DNA of 64,000 nucleotides from contig CAVPBZ010000013.1 in the NCBI GenBank assembly GCA_963702235.1, positions 372,001 to 436,000 of the forward strand, written 5' to 3'. Under the pieces are notes generated by a model, which was not told the origin of the DNA, made no database searches, and saw only the letters and a program-made list of their open reading frames with translations. Positions within the stretch are counted from its first letter, which is position 1. Every line of letters starts with the position of its first letter. Source of the DNA: PALSA-505 sp963702235. GTDB taxonomy: Bacteria; Actinomycetota; Actinomycetes; Streptosporangiales; Streptosporangiaceae. The position numbers were made by a program, and so were the translations under genes. This document shows positions 61,182-64,000 of the stretch, piece by piece.

Positions 61182-61785
61182 ATGGCCCAGTACACGATCC
61201 CGACCGTGGTCGAGCACACCCCGCTCGGGGAGCGGGCGTATGACATCTACAGCCGGCTGCTGTCCGAGCGGATCATCTTCCTCGGCACCGAGATCGACGA
61301 CGGCGTGGCGAACGTCGTCATGGCGCAGCTGCTGCACCTCGAATGGTCGAACCCCGACCGAGAGATTCTCGATCTACATCAACTCGCCAGGCGGCTCGTT
61401 CACGTCCCTGATGGCGATCTACGACACGATGACCTTCGTGGGCGCGCCGGTCTCGACCTTCTGCGTCGGGCAGGCGGCCTCGACGGCGGCGGTACTCCTG
61501 GCCGGGGGGGACTCCGGACGGCGGTTCATCCTCGAGCACGCCCGCGTGCTCCTGGGCCAGCCGGCCAGCGGCGGCCAGCAGGGCACGGTCTCCGACCTCA
61601 GCCTGCAGGCCAAGGAGATGCTCCGGATCCGCGCCCAGGTCGAGGAGGTACTGTCCCGGCACACGCACCACGATGTCGCGACCCTCCGCGCGGACATGGA
61701 CCGCGACAAGGTCTTCACCGCCCACGAGGCGGTGGACTACGGCCTCGCCGACGAGGTCATCAGCAAGCGGATCGCGGTCCCCTGA
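61182..61785 (+). pseudogene. second clpP-like subunit, frameshifted, with altered active site
   Basis: Reads as about 200 residues if corrected. The frame breaks at 61375: GAGAGATTCTCG has an extra T; GAGATCTCG would give DREISIYINSPGGSF and the rest follows. Catalytic Ser is in GQAASTAAVL, Asp in the MDRDKVFTAHEAV region, but the position of the catalytic His (MHQPS in the partner) is Gly (RVLLGQPASGG). It may be an inactive or structural partner ring as described for some actinobacterial ClpP paralogues. Confidence 0.8.
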
Positions 61786-61833
61786 CCTGCCCGGAGCCGT
61801 GCCCCGCGCGCGGCGGGCCAGGGCCGGCGGCTG

Positions 61834-62319
61834 TCAGGCGGCGAGGCTCATCTCGACCCGGGACGAGGCCGGCCGCGCCCTGGCCGGCCTGGCCTGAGCG
61901 ACGCGGGCGAGCTCGTCCCGGCCAAGGGTGAGGAGATCGGCCAGGCCGAGGCCGAGGGCGTGCGCGGCGGCCGCGAGCACCTCCGACGAGGCCTCCTTGC
62001 GGCCGCGCTCGATCTCGGACAGGTACGGCATCGAGATCCGGGCTGTGTCGGCTACGTCTTTGAGCGTGCGCTCCTGGGCCAGACGCTCGCGGCGCAGGAC
62101 GTCACCGGCGATGTGCCGCCAGAGGGGTTCTCTGGCCGCGGGGACCGGTGACGGGAGCGGAGCCTGTCCCCGTCCGCGGGCTGGGGACGGGAGCGGCGCC
62201 CGCTCGCCGGTGCGTGCCGGAGCGGCGTCCGGGACGGGAGCCGCTCCCGGCAGCGGCGCGGCCGCTGTCGCCGGGCGCAGTGGGATGACGCGGGCTTGAT
62301 CAGGCGCGTGACTGCTCAC
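61834..62319 (-). CDS. PopR/ClgR-like XRE-family activator
   Basis: A 161-residue helix-turn-helix protein (RRERLAQERTLKDVADTARISMPYLSEIERGRKEASSEVLAAAAHALGLGLADLL). It ends in ...RVEMSLAA: two C-terminal Ala are the degradation signal known for Streptomyces PopR/ClgR, read by ClpP1P2. It lies convergent with the clpP pair and probably activates it, closing a feedback loop. GTG at 62319 is used; a longer frame to 62400 exists. Confidence 0.82.
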   Translation of the reverse strand: MSSHAPDQARVIPLRPATAAAPLPGAAPVPDAAPARTGERAPLPSPARGRGQAPLPSPVPAAREPLWRHIAGDVLRRERLAQERTLKDVADTARISMPYLSEIERGRKEASSEVLAAAAHALGLGLADLLTLGRDELARVAQARPARARPASSRVEMSLAA

Positions 62320-62420
62320 CTTCTCAGCGTAGGAGCGTTGCCCCCGGCCGGGCGGGAACAGCGTTCTGCCCTCGGCGAATTCACGGCGCGGAGCACCCAT
62401 CGCGGCTGTTCCGTCACCGC

Positions 62421-62475
62421 GTGCCGCGTGCCGCGTGCCGCGTGCCGCGTGCCGCGTGCCGCGTGCCGCGTGCCG
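62421..62475. repeat. 7-bp tandem repeat
   Basis: GTGCCGC repeated seven times perfectly, with a partial eighth, upstream of the PopR-like gene. A simple sequence repeat that may vary in length. Confidence 0.9.
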
Positions 62476-62508
62476 ACCCTGCCCGGCCCGGTGTCCTGCC
62501 AGGCGCTG

Positions 62509-62751
62509 TCACGGGGCTGGGCGTGCTCCCTCGCCCGTGCCGTTTCCCGTGCCCTGACCGTCCAGCCAGGAGCTGAGGATCTCCGTTAGTCTGCCCCGCA
62601 TCGCAGGGTCGCTGTAGGCGGGCAGCGCGTTTTCGGCCCTCGTACGGCGCCCTCTCTCGTCCAGCTCGGCGTTCAGCGGCGAATCGTGACGCTCGGGTGG
62701 GGGGTGGGCGATTATGGCCGGGCAGTAGCAGTAAACTCGGCTATCACGCAT
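62509..62751 (-). CDS. possible small hypothetical protein
   Basis: An 80-residue frame; the latter part NAELDERGRRTRAENALPAYSDPAMRGRLTEILSSWLDG has normal codon use, while the first 15 residues (SRVYCYCPAII) look AT-rich and unlike coding DNA, so the start is uncertain. No family recognised. Confidence 0.35.
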   Translation of the reverse strand: MRDSRVYCYCPAIIAHPPPERHDSPLNAELDERGRRTRAENALPAYSDPAMRGRLTEILSSWLDGQGTGNGTGEGARPAP

Positions 62752-62855
62752 AGTTACGACTCTGTCACGTTCCGGAGTCGATCGTGTGGCGTACGGCGCA
62801 ATTGCCCGGCGCCGTGCCCGCAGAATAAGGCCGGGGAGTCAGGCCCCGGTGACAG

Positions 62856-63227
62856 TCAGGCGCACTTCGTGCGGTGCCGGGCGGTCGCGCGGCGTTCAGC
62901 GGCGTGCCGTGCCGCACTGGGCTGGCGCGGGAGCCGCGGCGGTTGCGCGCGCCGCGGTTCCCCGGTAGCCGCGCCGCCATCGCCGGCCGCGAACCATGGG
63001 TTGACCCTGATCTGGTCTACCCCCACTGGCGCGAGCATGTCGTGCATGGCCTGCTCATCGAGCCGGATCCAGTGCTGGCCGGGACCCTCCGCCGACAGCA
63101 GCAGCGCCTCGGAGGTGAAGGCCAGCCCGACTCGCTGTCCCGACAGCAGGTGGGCGGTGCACAGGGCCAGCGTCCCGAACCGGGTCTCGCGAACCGGAAC
63201 GAACAGAAGCTGACACTCCGCGTTCAT
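62856..63227 (-). CDS. SAV_915-type hypothetical protein
   Basis: A 123-residue protein, recognised from memory as resembling the SAV_915 family of small actinobacterial proteins: LLFVPVRETRFGTLALCTAHLLSGQRVGLAFTSEALLLSAEGPGQHWIRLDEQAMHDMLAPVGVDQIRVNPW. Basic tail at the end. Function unknown; start ATG 63227. Confidence 0.65.
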   Translation of the reverse strand: MNAECQLLFVPVRETRFGTLALCTAHLLSGQRVGLAFTSEALLLSAEGPGQHWIRLDEQAMHDMLAPVGVDQIRVNPWFAAGDGGAATGEPRRAQPPRLPRQPSAARHAAERRATARHRTKCA

Positions 63228-63389
63228 GCGGTACTCCTCACGGCTTCGGTGGAGGCAGCCAACTCGTCGCGCTCGCGGGCCGTGGCTACGCTCCCCCGGC
63301 CCCTCATCCAGAACGCAACGCCGCTGTGCGCGCGTGCAGCCCGGCCTAACAAGCTGCTAACGAGAAGTCGCCAAACGACGGCGCTTTGC

Positions 63390-63773
63390 TTACGCCGAGG
63401 CCGCTAGCGGCTGGTCGCTGACCGGGCGGACCAGATCTGCCTCGCTCAGCCCCGGGACTCCGCGCAGCACCAGGCCCGTCGATGTTCCCTCGGCGCCGCC
63501 GCGGCGCAGGCCAGTCAGCACGGCGTCCAGGTCGGCGATGTCCGAGCAGGCGACCCGCAGTTCGTAGTCCACTTCGCCGGCCACCTGCCAGGCGCACAGC
63601 ACGCAGGCCAGCGTCCGCAGATGCTGCTCGAACGCCTGCCGTGACGTGGCGGGGGCGAGGCGGACGCGTACGACCGCCTGGACCGGGCGGCGCACCAGCG
63701 CGGACGCTGACCGGTCCGCAGCGGTCATGTCCCCGGCCGATGCAGTAGGACGCTTGCGCTGGCGCGCGGTCAT
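63390..63773 (-). CDS. Lrp/AsnC effector-domain protein
   Basis: A 127-residue protein with an Lrp RAM domain (VQAVVRVRLAPATSRQAFEQHLRTLACVLCAWQVAGEVDYELRVACSDIADLDAVLTGL) but no helix-turn-helix, so it may partner a full Lrp or bind amino acids alone. ATG 63773 is chosen because it overlaps the stop of an upstream small ORF (ATGA); an ATG at 63728 is also possible. Confidence 0.65.
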   Translation of the reverse strand: MTARQRKRPTASAGDMTAADRSASALVRRPVQAVVRVRLAPATSRQAFEQHLRTLACVLCAWQVAGEVDYELRVACSDIADLDAVLTGLRRGGAEGTSTGLVLRGVPGLSEADLVRPVSDQPLAASA

Positions 63774-63934
63774 CTCACCACGAACAGCACGGCCCACAAG
63801 GCCGCGACGGCAACGACGAGCCGCAGCACTGCGACGACTTCCGGCTCCATCGTGAACAGGCCGGACGGCCCGTGCGGCCGCCGCGCCCTGGGTCTGTGGC
63901 CAGGGCTGCGATCTCGCGTTGCGTTATCGGCCAC
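63770..63934 (-). CDS. small membrane protein, coupled to the Lrp-like gene
   Basis: A 54-residue frame with one clear transmembrane helix near the end (EVVAVLRLVVAVAALWAVLFVV) and a basic N-terminus (RPRARRPHGPSG). The stop overlaps the ATG of the next gene (ATGA), which supports translation. GTG at 63934 is the probable start. No family recognised. Confidence 0.45.
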   Translation of the reverse strand: MADNATRDRSPGHRPRARRPHGPSGLFTMEPEVVAVLRLVVAVAALWAVLFVVR

Positions 63935-64000
63935 GTCTCTATGGTCGGCGGTCGCCGGTGCCCGGCACGACGTACTAACAAACCCAGAACGGATTGGCCC

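Noticed and set aside
63775..63981. 68-residue frame at the end of the window
   Set aside because: Ser/Arg/Cys-rich shadow; the 54-residue frame in another phase, which overlaps the next start, is more credible.

Overview
The window is high-GC DNA (roughly 70 %) with GTG/ATG starts, Shine-Dalgarno GGAGG motifs and actinobacterial gene families (DUF5063 after recR, SAV_915-type, PopR/ClgR-type, DUF6262). The best guess is a filamentous soil actinomycete, perhaps Streptosporangiales-like; genus is not determinable from sequence alone.

Layout. (1) 0-17 kb is a decaying accessory region: a frameshifted dioxygenase/flavin monooxygenase pair, an ArsR-DedA pair, secreted proteins including a GH5-like hydrolase, two TetR loci, a YdeI-methyltransferase fusion, and relics of mobile elements (DUF3631 ATPase, a Tn554-type recombinase/DUF6262 set, IS982-like transposase) around a NarL-type two-component operon. 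(2) 17-30 kb holds an MMPL exporter and an alpha/beta-hydrolase operon that share a homologous leader, three more NarL/LuxR response-regulator loci with kinases, and an ABC/FtsX exporter whose ATPase carries a Walker A substitution. (3) 30.3-36.0 kb is a remnant integrative element bounded by a perfect 56-bp direct repeat of the tRNA-Ser(GGA) 3' half; it carries a broken replication-type HTH gene with iteron-like repeats, a broken MmyB-type regulator and an intact PadR-ABC-FtsX cargo operon. (4) 36.0-42.7 kb is core: tRNA-Ser, SRP RNA, dnaX, ybaB, recR (frameshifted), DUF5063, ask, asd. (5) 44.6-58.5 kb is a 13-kb one-directional catabolic island on the minus strand: MmgE/PrpD, acyl-CoA dehydrogenase, CoA-transferase, AraC regulator, DJ-1-like protein, two SnoaL-like proteins, a complete toluene-4-monooxygenase-type soluble diiron monooxygenase (alpha, gamma, coupling, beta, Rieske) without its reductase, a divergent ribosomal-protein-uL22-like protein, a DUF59 Fe-S assembly-type protein and an aldehyde dehydrogenase, with a divergent GntR gene. 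(6) 58.6-64 kb holds cold-shock, VIT-type transporter, paired clpP genes and a PopR/ClgR-like activator ending in Ala-Ala, plus small genes.

How it may work together. The catabolic island suggests hydroxylation of a hydrocarbon or aromatic, oxidation of an aldehyde to an acid, CoA activation by transferase and alpha,beta-desaturation; the substrate is unknown. A perfect TGTGA-N6-TCACA (CRP/GlxR-type) palindrome sits just upstream of the monooxygenase operon. The uL22-like protein inside this operon is the most unusual feature.

Caveat. Many otherwise conserved genes carry single-base frameshifts. Three of them (recR, a GntR gene, the second clpP) look like the same event, GATC read as GATTC, so some broken genes may be sequencing or assembly artefacts.
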